A stretch of DNA of 64,000 bases, taken from positions 8,925,552-8,989,551 of the forward strand of contig NC_089740.1 of the NCBI RefSeq assembly GCF_035083965.1, read 5' to 3'. Position 1 is the stretch's first letter. Every line of letters starts with the position of its first letter. The position numbers and the translations under genes were made by a program. Source of the stretch: Branchiostoma lanceolatum (lineage: Eukaryota > Chordata > Leptocardii > Amphioxiformes > Branchiostomatidae). Positions 28,801 through 36,520 of the stretch are shown here, piece after piece. The notes below the pieces were generated by a model. It was not told the DNA's origin. It did no database searches and was given only the letters and a program-made list of their open reading frames with translations.

Positions 28801-28805
28801 CTCAT
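10826..28805 (-). CDS. GALNT7: Polypeptide N-acetylgalactosaminyltransferase 7 with a five-fold alternative exon
   Basis: This Golgi type II membrane enzyme adds GalNAc to Ser/Thr, in vertebrates mainly on already glycosylated peptides. Exons (minus, 5' to 3'): 28805-28704, 25485-25149, 24576-24427, 24001-23890, 23345-23179, 22678-22468, 21918-21736, 20862-20745, one of five alternatives (A-E, listed separately), 14108-13993, 12205-12103, 11706-11479, 10960-10826. With one alternative the product is about 694 aa (human 657). Order: membrane anchor about 12-25, charged stem about 35-200, GT-A domain with KYWHYD, FYNEAW, the metal-binding DSH at 339-341, [15 protein letters not shown] and WGGEN at 450-454, then a ricin-type lectin domain from about 575 with CLD motifs and [23 protein letters not shown] and [18 protein letters not shown] are GALNT7 hallmarks rather than GALNT10 or 11. 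The start is the only ATG before the anchor. All phases agree. Confidence 0.95.
11774..11835 (-). pseudogene. Decayed copy of the 5' end of GALNT7 exon 12 with its acceptor
   Basis: On the minus strand, TTTTGTTAG followed by ATCCGTGGGATAGACTCTGG repeats the acceptor and first codons of exon 12 (true acceptor side at 11707). An inserted base breaks the frame after about eight codons. It sits about 115 bp upstream of the real exon in transcription order. Confidence 0.75.
12268..13620. mobile_element. Non-autonomous piggyBac-like element in a GALNT7 intron
   Basis: The element is flanked by TTAA on both sides (12264-12267 and 13621-13624). It has perfect 16-bp terminal inverted repeats, CCCTCAAACCACCGTA at the left and its complement at the right. 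A palindrome, GGGGTCAAAACTGACCCC, lies close to both ends and recurs at about 12463. TTAA target duplication with CCCT-starting ends is the piggyBac signature. The 1353-bp interior is AT-rich with no long ORF, so it depends on a transposase made elsewhere. It lies between GALNT7 exons 11 and 10. Confidence 0.88.
13993..14108 (-). CDS. GALNT7: GALNT7 exon 10 (constitutive exon after the alternative array)
   Basis: Encodes [17 protein letters not shown] and YASRP, the GALNT7-specific continuation of the catalytic domain. It is entered in phase 0, so any of the five upstream alternative exons, each also phase 0 at both ends, joins it correctly. The acceptor is CACTAG and the donor is AG|GTCTGC. 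Confidence 0.93.
14740..14877 (-). repeat. Tandem copies of the exon E donor region
   Basis: About 64 bp containing CAGGTTTGTGCC and GATAGAAAATAGAT is repeated three times downstream of alternative exon E. The second copy keeps a good donor (CAG|GTTTGT, exon edge at 14815). Using it would add TAG within five codons. The third copy has lost the donor. Confidence 0.75.
14878..15000 (-). CDS. GALNT7: GALNT7 alternative exon 9E
   Basis: Forty-one codons, phase 0 to 0, acceptor CCGTAG, donor CAG|GTTTGT. It begins IWQCGGEVL and contains [18 protein letters not shown]. It is the copy nearest in protein sequence to the single vertebrate GALNT7 exon (Ile at position 1, LEGW). Its synonymous sites differ from copies A-D, whose exons resemble each other at DNA level. 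It is therefore probably the ancestral copy. It is intact, with the conserved Cys, Cys, His and Arg residues. Confidence 0.92.
15684..15806 (-). CDS. GALNT7: GALNT7 alternative exon 9D
   Basis: Forty-one codons, phase 0 to 0, acceptor TTGTAG, donor CAG|GTTGGT. It contains [18 protein letters not shown]. It differs from the other copies by Ser at position 10 and a distinctive hydrophobic tail (HVGFSIVIQ). The metal-ligand His of GHIYR and both cysteines are present. The frame is open despite an 8-C run. Like B and C, it is preceded by intron sequence related to GTTTGGATCTTGCAT. Confidence 0.9.
15845..16110. repeat. SINE-like repeat between alternative exons D and C
   Basis: Contains GGGATTTGAACCC, a reversed tRNA-like B-box region, and text shared with other places in the window. 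The GGCACAGTATTGGAAG-type motif recurs inverted near 11325, and the GTGAGGAAA..AAAGTG..TTTCC block recurs near 17390 and 27085. This points to a dispersed tRNA-derived family. Boundaries are approximate. Confidence 0.5.
16205..16324 (-). CDS. GALNT7: GALNT7 alternative exon 9C
   Basis: Forty codons, phase 0 to 0, acceptor TTTTAG, donor CAG|GTTGGT. It is the most divergent copy: Met at position 3, Val at 11, His in place of the conserved Arg of PCSRVGH ([10 protein letters not shown]), MHGW in place of LKGW or LEGW, and a tail one residue shorter ([12 protein letters not shown]). The frame is open through homopolymer G and C runs. The catalytic-site His is retained. Confidence 0.9.
17850..18030 (+). 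pseudogene. Possible inverted, decayed copy of the alternative-exon unit
   Basis: On the plus strand, GAATGGCTGGCCCCC, then TTGCTCAG|GTTAGTG, then AGAACACCCCTTTTGGTGA resembles the 3' half, donor and downstream intron element of exons C and D, but in opposite orientation. No open frame remains. The match is visible by eye only over short blocks, so this is tentative. Confidence 0.35.
18474..18596 (-). CDS. GALNT7: GALNT7 alternative exon 9B
   Basis: Forty-one codons, phase 0 to 0, acceptor TTTTAG, donor CAG|GTTGGT. It starts [18 protein letters not shown] and ends with a Ser/Gln-rich tail ([13 protein letters not shown]). All conserved residues are intact. The acceptor-side intron (GATTGTTTGGATCTTACAT) closely matches that of copy D, showing the duplicated unit extends beyond the exon. 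Confidence 0.92.
18680..18905. repeat. Foldback repeat between alternative exons A and B
   Basis: Arms of about 38 bp at 18692-18729 and 18763-18800 (around CATATGCCCCGT and its complement) can form a hairpin. A second related module follows to about 18900, with TTTGCCCCGTATTTTGTCGG. There is no coding capacity. It may be a transposon relic or a structured intronic element. Confidence 0.7.
19154..19276 (-). CDS. GALNT7: GALNT7 alternative exon 9A
   Basis: Forty-one codons, phase 0 to 0, acceptor ATGTAG, donor CAG|GTTGGT. It starts [18 protein letters not shown] and has a charged and polar tail ([13 protein letters not shown]). It is the first alternative after exon 8 (20862-20745). In the 694-aa model it fills residues 461-501, with the metal-ligand His at 478. 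Confidence 0.92.
21131..21178. repeat. (ACTC)n microsatellite
   Basis: Imperfect run of ACTC and CACT units inside GALNT7 intron sequence. Confidence 0.9.
21540..21651 (-). pseudogene. Pseudo-exon copy of the 3' half of GALNT7 exon 7
   Basis: It repeats the last 80 or so bases of exon 7 plus donor, 165 bp downstream of the real donor in transcription order. The donor is perfect (TTACAG|GTAGGTG). The codon that is Lys in WSLLWKRVP is TAG here, so a transcript including it would be truncated. There is no matching acceptor. Confidence 0.85.
24084..24180. mobile_element. Short palindromic element in a GALNT7 intron
   Basis: GCCAAATGACAGTTACTT and the reversed block AGTAAATGGCATTTGGC form inverted arms around AGCAACT..AGTTGCT. 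Its CATCCAGGTAATAAGATATG start is shared with the element at 44189-44564, so both belong to one family. Confidence 0.65.
24951..25076. mobile_element. MITE with 9-bp target duplication (family of 606-752)
   Basis: The inverted ends are TACTCTCTAAGCAGAGGATG and CATCCTCTGCTTGGAGAGTA. It is flanked on both sides by the identical 9-mer AGATATGTG (24942-24950 and 25077-25085). A 9-bp duplication is typical of Mutator-like elements. The element is 126 bp with no ORF. Confidence 0.85.
28392..28405 (+). repeat. G homopolymer (14)
   Basis: Run of G in GALNT7 intron 1. A shorter run of 12 G lies at 52243-52254. Both are places where assembly length may be unreliable. Confidence 0.9.
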
Positions 28806-30052
28806 CTCAGCAAAGCGGCAAACCCTGATAGCATCCTACGAACTTACACCCTAAGATTGGGAACGGAATATATTAAAGATCTGGGTTAAAAACTTAAAGA
28901 AAACGCCGGGAAGTGAACTCGGAACCACACAGCCAGTGTGTGTATGTGTCTTACGGGCATGCGTATCGCGGGGTGACCTATGAACCCGGATGCAGTGCCA
29001 CGTGTTCAGGTAGGGGGCGTGGCTGTGTCAACAACTTGGACAAACTTTTCAAGAACTTCTGAAAGAACCTAAGGAAAGATCGAATCTTCTCAAACGGGGT
29101 CGATAATTCTAGTTGTTGTGAGATGCTATTCATCAGTTGATGATTAAAATCATTTTGGACTATTTGTGCAATCTTTTAAAGCTCTTTTTGAAACAATATA
29201 TATATATAATGACCAATATCATATTCACACCTAAATTTTACATGCACTTGGACGGCCGTTTTTCGAATGAAACTTTTCTAGCGGTTAGGCATGGTACTGC
29301 AGAATGGGGAATAGTTCAGGTTTACACTGTGACACAGTCTGTGTATTAAAGATCGATAGCTTAATTAATAAATATTTGTTTAAAATATGCATAACATAAC
29401 ATGCCATTTTAGTTGATTTTGAAAAGAGCCTTGCTCACTCTTTTGAGGCACATTTTGAAGCAAAAATTGTATTATAACCAAAACCTTTTTCTTTTCTTGA
29501 ATAAAAGGGTTTTATTTTACGAGCCTTCTGGTGATCACACCCTCCATTTTTCAGACGGACCCACTTGATTGTCGTTAATAAAAGTCTTTCCTTATCGGTT
29601 AGATATGGTACTGTGGGATTGGAAAGTTGGTTAATACTGTGAAATAACTAGTGCTAGCTAGCTACTGAATGAAATGAGACAGCAAAAGAGGACTGCATCA
29701 GTCTGTTGCACTTTATATACAATATAACCACATACAGGCTGACAGGGATATTTTAATCATGGCAAACTTACTATAGAATGACGCTCATTCAGTAGAGCTC
29801 ACAAGGGAAGGGTAATGGCATGTACAGTGCGGATTGTTTAAATCAATTTATACATATTTGCTCAACATGTGTCAAAGACAAAATCAACAAACTAATGTCT
29901 AAGGTAGTACTGTTTTCTCCAACATGTACCTGGACTTAATAACTAATAGTTTTGATATTTCACAGATTGAAAGAAATGCAATTTCACGATAGGATTTTTT
30001 GCGTATGACGTTGTGCCTCCTCGACCTGTCAGCTGGGCTAGTGTCTGGCAAC
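28806..30052. other. GALNT7 promoter side and FReD downstream flank
   Basis: I see no coding exon. The first 250 bp upstream of the GALNT7 start are the least AT-rich part and hold a GGGGGCGTGGC box near 29013, consistent with a promoter. The stretch 29520-29800 is related to the 3' flank of the second FReD gene (33220-33500): both carry the CTGACAGGGAT block and a minus-strand ATAAAG near 29712 or 33429. It is thus the duplicated 3' UTR. Confidence 0.5.
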
Positions 30053-32089
30053 TCACGGTTGGAAGTTGGCAGGACGGACCATCATTTTGGACTTTTTCAG
30101 ATAGTAGTTATAAGAGCCTCCAAACGGGTTCCAAGCGATGCCGTAGCCATTGCGGACTGGTGTGGTCAGAGGGGCGGAGGTACGGGCCGTTCAGCTAGAT
30201 CAGGGCAGACCAGCTACAATATCCGTACCACCACCTTCCGGTTAAGGTACTTCGACCACCAGCGCAGGACCCGGACTGATATCCATCCCGGTCTACATCC
30301 CTTGCGCTGAAGCCCTGACCGTTTAGGTCGTAACCAGTTAACCCATCCCCAGCGGTCCCACTGTATCCACCAACAGACAGACGATAGTTGGAACTACTCC
30401 CTGTTGCGTACTTGACCACACTGGCCCAGTCCTCCAACTCTATATACAACTCATACGCATCCTGATCGGTCAAACGGTACATATTCTCCAACGCCAACCA
30501 CTATTCACCATTGGATGACCCAAACCCAAACCCAAACTTAAAGGCATTCCATGGTCTGTTAAAGTCGATCGATCCGTCAAACCTCCTCTGAATGACCGTC
30601 CACCCTCCCCCATCTGTGGTCTGATCACAGTATACAGAGATAGGACTGGTCATACCTACAGGCATTATGTCGTGTACACCACTAGACACAGCATTTAACA
30701 TAGTCAATGCTGTATGGATGTCAGAACAGTCGGAAAAGTAATTTGTGCTCCCGCTGAGGGCCAGGGAAGCCAGATCGTTCTGAGGAGGTTTTCTGTCAAC
30801 ATCATCTGACTGGGGCTTCTCGTCGTTGTTGGCTTGGTCCTCTGTCTCCGGAGACAGCAGCGATTCTGTGGGGAAATAACAGTAAGTCAGAAGACCCTTA
30901 CAGAAAATATCACAAACTTGTCAATCTCGTAGGAAAATCAGAGAAGTGAGAAAAAAAGACCTTTGGTTCTGAGCCCTGGTAATTGAAAAAATACGTTCGA
31001 AAGAAGATTCTAATCATTCGCCTTTTACTTGGACATTGAGTATTCGGTCCCTCACTCATTTGTGAATGATAATGATAAAAGTGATCTTCCATGACTTTAC
31101 TTTTAGTGAGCTTGAACTTTAGTGTTTTATTCATATCAATGGAAAGGACTACATAAATACATTCCAAATTGTAATCTCCAATGAGATCAACTGGTCAGTT
31201 GTACTGCTTTTGCCTGTTGGATACTGTCATTCACCGATAGATCTGCTTGGAGATTATCCAAAATGCCTTCGCCAATGTACTCACCACAGATGGTGGGGTC
31301 GAGTGAGTTGAGCTCGTCGCCTGCACCTCTACACAGGTCCTTCATCGGGGAGGGGAAATCGGGGCTGGATTTGGTCAGAGCTGCAGGTGGAAAAACATCA
31401 CATGAGCTGTCTTAAAAATGATTCCATTGACTCCTACATCTCAGTATGGAACAAAATTGAATGATTTTGCATCGTCTGCAATTGACCCTGCAGAACCCCT
31501 GTGAATGTTGAAGGAATTAGATTGTGTGACTTTAAACATTGTATAAAAGTAAAACGCAGCGTTATCCGATGTTCAACAACAACAATGATGGTGTCAATCA
31601 ATTAACATCTAACGTTAAGTAACGTTAGTACTGCGCAGTTATCATTAGATTACCCTGTGACAAAAATCTCGAGTCTGAAACCAGATTTCTGATGTTTTCA
31701 TGCTCAATGACAAGAGACGGATATATGTTGAGGGCAACTTGAAAGAACGCGTATAATACTATAATTGTTGCATAATATAAGAAGTAACGTTAAATGTTGT
31801 ATTTTGGTTTCCTACAATCTTTAGACATAGAGCTACCTTGTACAACTTTTCCAATAGTTTGCCAGACTTACGAGATATCACAGTATCCATTCCCGGACTA
31901 AAACAACGGTATTTGAGGTCGTAGCATTTATATATTATATAGTATTCAAAACTGACCTATTACTTTACATCCTTCTCGGATGAGACACAGTTCCAAGGTG
32001 GACCGCTGCTGTGCGCAACGGTCTCCACCCTGTGCTGTTGAACAGACGGCGGTGAAGGCAGCAGTGATGATTAGGATTAGGTACAGCAT
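30053..32089 (-). pseudogene. Fibrinogen-related-domain lectin, copy 1, broken
   Basis: Three exons: 32089-31957, 31380-31285, 30865-30053. The reading is a signal peptide (MLYLILIITAAF), a short Cys-containing linker, then a FReD with [20 protein letters not shown] and LENMYRLTDQDAYELYIE. The calcium-site region (DRDGYQSGSCA) and KSKMMVRPANFQP at the C-terminus are recognisable. There are three lesions. Codon 30503-30501 is TAG where copy 2 has CAG (GEQWLGLEN). A second TAG lies at 30197-30195. A frameshift follows about 45-50 bases further on. FReD proteins are secreted lectins binding acetylated or sugar ligands. The splice sites and promoter look normal, so the decay is probably recent. 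It is most likely a pseudogene; assembly error cannot account easily for three separate lesions. Confidence 0.85.
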
Positions 32090-32143
32090 GGTGGCGGCAG
32101 TCAGGCTGGGCGGCAGTCTGGCTACAAGACTGCAGTACGCCCG

Positions 32144-32151
32144 TATTTAAA
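32144..32151 (-). promoter_or_regulatory. TATA-like box of FReD copy 1
   Basis: TTTAAATA on the minus strand, 55 bp before the start codon. The same element and surroundings (GTTTAAATACG..CGTACTG) occur at the same place before copy 2 (35735-35742), so it is conserved between paralogues. Confidence 0.6.
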
Positions 32152-32240
32152 CCTTGCCACTATTTACAAGTCACTTTAGACAGAAATGCCTAAGAATAAA
32201 CTGATCTTTCATACGCGACTTTGCTACTTCCTCCATTCCT

Positions 32241-33030
32241 TTATTAAAGTTGACACAACACTGAGAGAGACGCTCTACGAAGGAATTTGATGTCCTATTG
32301 AATGTTCCTCTGCATGGTTACCTGCCGTACAGCAATATTATGTGTTTGTTTTACAGAACTCGTGCACATCTACCGGTATTCAAAATCTACTCTACATGCC
32401 ATTGAAAACAAATTGATCTTCCACGTGCGCCAACGTGAAGTCTCCACTTCCTTCGTTCTTTTATTAAAGTTGACATAATGCTCACCTGAACATTTTGTAC
32501 CGTCTGCCAAAATAGAAACGTGTTCAGTAGGCACGAACAAATTTTCATAATACCAATGACACCATCATCATGGCATTTAAGATACATTATTAGTTATATC
32601 ATCCAGAAATTACTCTAACATCACTTTTTCTACAGAACTTCTGAATACAGCTGCTGTTTGTACAAGCCGCTTAAAACGAGAAACGCGATATCATACCTTA
32701 AAGTTTCAAACCTACAAAGAATGGAGACTTGGCACTTCCTTCAATTCGTTTCTTTATGAAAGTTGACAAAATGCTCGGCAAACTTCTCTGCCAAAGGGAT
32801 ATGTTGTCATCAATGGATCTCATTTGTCATGACTGTGGCATTTTGATGATTCGATTGGTTGGTAACAGAGATATACAAGGCTTTTACCCAGGTCATAAAC
32901 ATCTTGTACTATTTGCAAGCTACTTTGAAAGGGGATACCGTTAATAAGCCGACCTTTCCTAGGTGCAAGTCAAGGTGAGAATTGAAAATTGCTACTTAAT
33001 TCATTCCTGCATCAAAGACGATACACAACT
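32241..33030. repeat. Degenerate upstream repeats of FReD copy 1
   Basis: A motif of the form TTATTAAAGTTGACACAACA recurs at about 32241, 32461, 32755 and, weakly, 33001, spaced 220-295 bp. Each is followed by similar text (TCTGCCAAA.., CATGACTGT..). The same array stands upstream of copy 2. Confidence 0.7.
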
Positions 33031-34004
33031 TTGCAAACTTTTCATGTACTGTCTATGTTCTCACCAATATATCTGTTAACACATATGTGTAATGGTGTGT
33101 TATCATCAAATCGCATGCGCGCAATTCTGTCTGGATCCATGAAATGCAACGTACTTACTGTCTATAGTCATAGTCACGATTCACCTACCATGGCGATTTT
33201 CTAATCCCTTAAGTGATGTGTCCATTTTATTAGACACACTCAAACGGTAATTTTTTCCAGAAACCTCTCCTACCGGTTAGGTATGGTATGGTACGGTTAG
33301 GTATGTCATACAATGTAGTTTGTTTATATTCGTGAAACAGCCCATAAACGTATCTTGCTATGGTATGAACAGGACAGAGCAAAAACGACAAAGAAACAAG
33401 GACTGTATACGTCATCAGTCTAATGTACTTTATTGTGACATAAACCACATGCCGCAGCTGACAGGGATCATGTTCCAAACATAGCAAACTATCCTGAGTA
33501 CGATACATAAGGAAAGGCATCAGTTTGATAAAGAATGATTCCATATTCATAGACAATAAACTTCTGGCATATGTCAAGATTCATAAATTCCGTAACCTTG
33601 CGTGTCTAACAATGTTAGCACATAGAATATGTCAATTCAGACTACTATGAAGAACTGAAGAGGATGCATTAGTACGCGCTTTATGATCCGTTAGCATAAT
33701 GATACATCTGCTCATGACGTGTGTTTGTATCTCAGAAGACATGTTGTGATCAACATTGTGCGATGTGCTATAGCTGAAAATATAAAATTTCTCATTGATT
33801 ATATTGCTTGTCTATGAGTCTTCTACAAGGATCTATCATGTAAGTTATCACTTTTTAAATTCTACAGATTCAAAGAAAACGCATGGACATCAATACGACT
33901 ACCCATGCTGCTGTGCATACACAGTTACAGAGTGAGCATAGGGTAAGGGTTTGTGTCGACCATTGTGTCTCCTCGACCTGTCAGCTGGGTTAGCGTCGGG
34001 TAAC

Positions 34005-35680
34005 TCACGGTTGGAAGTTGGAAGGACGGACCATCATTTTTGACTTTTTCAGATAGGTCCTATAGGAGCCTCCAAACTGGAGCCAATAGATACCATAACC
34101 ACTATGACTGGTACGGTCAGAGGGGCGCAGGTACGGGCCGTTCAAGGCGGACGCACCGCAGGACTTGTACCACCACCCGCCCGTGTAAATACTCATACTG
34201 CTAGCGCAGGACCCACTATAGGCATCCCGGTCTGAATTCCTAGCACTGAAAGCCTGACCCGTTAGGTACGCGCTAGATGATGAGTGTGATAAGCCGAACC
34301 CATCCCCAGCGGTCCCACTGTACCCGCCAACAGACAGACGATAGCTGGAATAACTCCCCACCGAGAATGACGAGTACTTGGCGTACTTGACCACACTGTC
34401 CCAATCCTCCAACTCTATATACATCTCATACGCATCCTGATCAGTCAAACGGTACATATTCTCCAACCCCAACCACTGCTCCCCATTGGCTGACCCAAAC
34501 CCGTACCTAAAGTCGTTATAAGGTCGGTTAAAGTCGATCGACCCGTCAAACCTCCTCTATGACCGTCCACCCTAGCTCCCCCATCTGTGGTCTGATCACA
34601 GTATACAGAGATAGGGCTGTCTAGACCTACAGGCATTATGTCGTAAACACCACTAGACACAGCATTGAACAGGGATAGCGCCGTGTGGATCTCAGAACAG
34701 TCGGAAAAGTAGTTTGTGCGCCCGCTGAGGACCAGGGAGGCCAGGTAGGTCTGAGGAAGCTGTAGCTGCCCATCCACATCGCCTGGGTGGGGCTTCTCGC
34801 TGTCGTGTTGGTCCTCTGCCTCTGGAGACAGGAGTGATTCTGTAGGGAAACAACAGTTCGATGAAGGACCTGTGCAGAGCTGCAGGGGACAAGCTTAACT
34901 CACTCAACCCAGACATCTGTGGTGAGTACAAAGCTGAATGGGTCCGATTTTGTCACATCTTTCTTCCCAACAACATAACGACGGGTGGAGGGTGAAGGAA
35001 ATATTGCCTGTCATCGTCATTTAAATGTCTTCTTTTGTGCGTTTTTGTGATATTTGGTTTTGGACCACATCTTGCATTTTCCTAGTTGTCTCAGGCCTGT
35101 CAAATGACCATGAACCTAACTCACTGAAAGTTAGGACATAGGAGATTAACAAATGGGACCAAACATGCTACTTTATCTTTGCAATCTTCATTCTTTTTAA
35201 TGTAGTTTCATGTCTCCAACTTCCCACAAACTTTTCACAAACCTGAGGTTTTCTTTTCTATGTCTTCTTTTGTTGGTATGCAACAAGAAAGCAAAGGTAT
35301 ACTGATGAGCCACCAAATGCCCATTCAGCCTTGTACTCACCACAGATGTCTGGGTCGAGTGAGTTAAGCTTGTCCCCTGCAGCTCTGCACAGGTCCTTCA
35401 TCGAACTGACATCGTCATCAGGGCTGGGTTTGGTCAGAGCTGCAAGTAGAAAATCATCGAATGAGAGGTCTACTTAGGTCCGAGGTTGAAATGATAGAAT
35501 ATGAGAGGTCTACCTAGGTCCGAGTATTAGCATTCAACACTCACCGATTCCCCGGCATCCTTCCCTGATCTTACACAGGTCCAAGGCTCGCCAGGTACGG
35601 TGCTGTTGGTTCCCGCCTTGTGCTGTTCCATGGACTGCAGTGCTGCAGACAGCAGTGATGAGTAGGATCAGGTACAGCAT
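34005..35680 (-). pseudogene. Fibrinogen-related-domain lectin, copy 2, frameshifted
   Basis: Exons 35680-35545, 35439-35341, 34839-34005 repeat the copy 1 structure: signal peptide MLYLILLITAVCSTAV, Cys linker, FReD. Near 34557-34576, copy 2 has a 4-base insertion (GCTA on the minus strand) and, about 15 bases later, loses TC relative to copy 1. The frame shifts within the GGWTVIQRR region and stops soon after. The remaining 155 codons, from LENMYRLT through DRDAYSGSCA and WWYKSCGASALNGPYL to RPSNFQP, are open in the other frame. Everything else is intact. It is either a young pseudogene, or a functional gene mis-assembled over a few bases. Confidence 0.8.
34854..34942 (+). repeat. Inverted copy of FReD copy 2 exon 2 inside its intron 2
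   Basis: These 89 bases match the reverse complement of 35320-35408 (exon 2, its donor and 20 bp of intron) with two mismatches. The inverted copy ends about 14 bases from the acceptor of exon 3. A transcript would carry exon 2 and a complementary copy about 380 bases apart, able to form an almost perfect duplex. Confidence 0.93.
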
Positions 35681-35734
35681 GGTGGCGACAGTCAGGCTGG
35701 TCGGCAGTATGGCTACAAGACTACAGTACGCTCG

Positions 35735-35742
35735 TATTTAAA
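35735..35742 (-). promoter_or_regulatory. TATA-like box of FReD copy 2
   Basis: TTTAAATA on the minus strand, 55 bp before the start codon, conserved with copy 1. Confidence 0.6.
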
Positions 35743-35828
35743 CCTTCAGTGCATCTGCCTTTATTTACAATGAAGTGTTTAAAATGAACTGCCCTTTCAG
35801 ATCATGAATTTCCGATTCCCTTTGTTCT

Positions 35829-36520
35829 TTTATTAAAGTTGACACACCACTGACCAAGCCTCTCAGTTCAACATCTTATAGCATCTGCCAAAGATTACAG
35901 TCTGTAGCAACTGACAAATTCTTTTGATCATGACTGTCATTTCGACCACTTTCTACTTTGTAACAAATTAAGTTTTTTTATGAACCAACCGTAGTTATTT
36001 ACAAGTCACTTTACGTGAGAATATCGTTAATATGCTGACCTTTGCTATATGAAAGGCTATGTGTAATAATTTAAATTTGCTACCTCTTTCATTCCTCTAT
36101 TAAAGTTGACACAACACTCTTTAGGGAACTTCTCGGCCAAATGTCATAATAAATTTTCTCATGACTGTTCCATTTTGACACTTGTCTGATTACAGTTCTA
36201 AATAGCTCCCGTGTAAGATCTCAAAAGTGAATGATATTTTATACTTATATGCCACTCTAGACAAGGATATTGTTAATAAGCTGACATTTTCAACATTCGA
36301 AAATTTAAATTTGCTACTTAGTTAATCCCTTATTAAAGTTGACACAACACTCTGCAAACTCCCTATAGCTAAAATAGCTCATTTCCCACAATCTGCTACC
36401 AAGTACATGTACACTTACGAGGTCATAAATGCCAGTGGCTTGTCTATACCCAGACACCTCCTACTACTATACATTTGCTACTTCCAATTTCCTTTATTCT
36501 GATTGACGCAACATTCTGCA
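35829..36520. repeat. Degenerate upstream repeats of FReD copy 2
   Basis: The TATTAAAGTTGACACAACAC motif occurs at about 35829, 36098 and 36330, with a weaker form at 36494. Periods are 269, 232 and 164 bp. The text TTTAAATTTGCTAC precedes two of them, and TCTGCAAACT or TCGGCCAAA follows. Confidence 0.75.

Larger units (their letters stand above)
32090..34004. other. Intergenic space between the two FReD copies
   Basis: No coding exon. It holds the copy 1 promoter and upstream repeats (to about 33030) and the copy 2 3' flank, with a minus-strand AATAAA at 33434-33429, a good poly(A) signal about 570 bp past the copy 2 stop. Confidence 0.6.
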
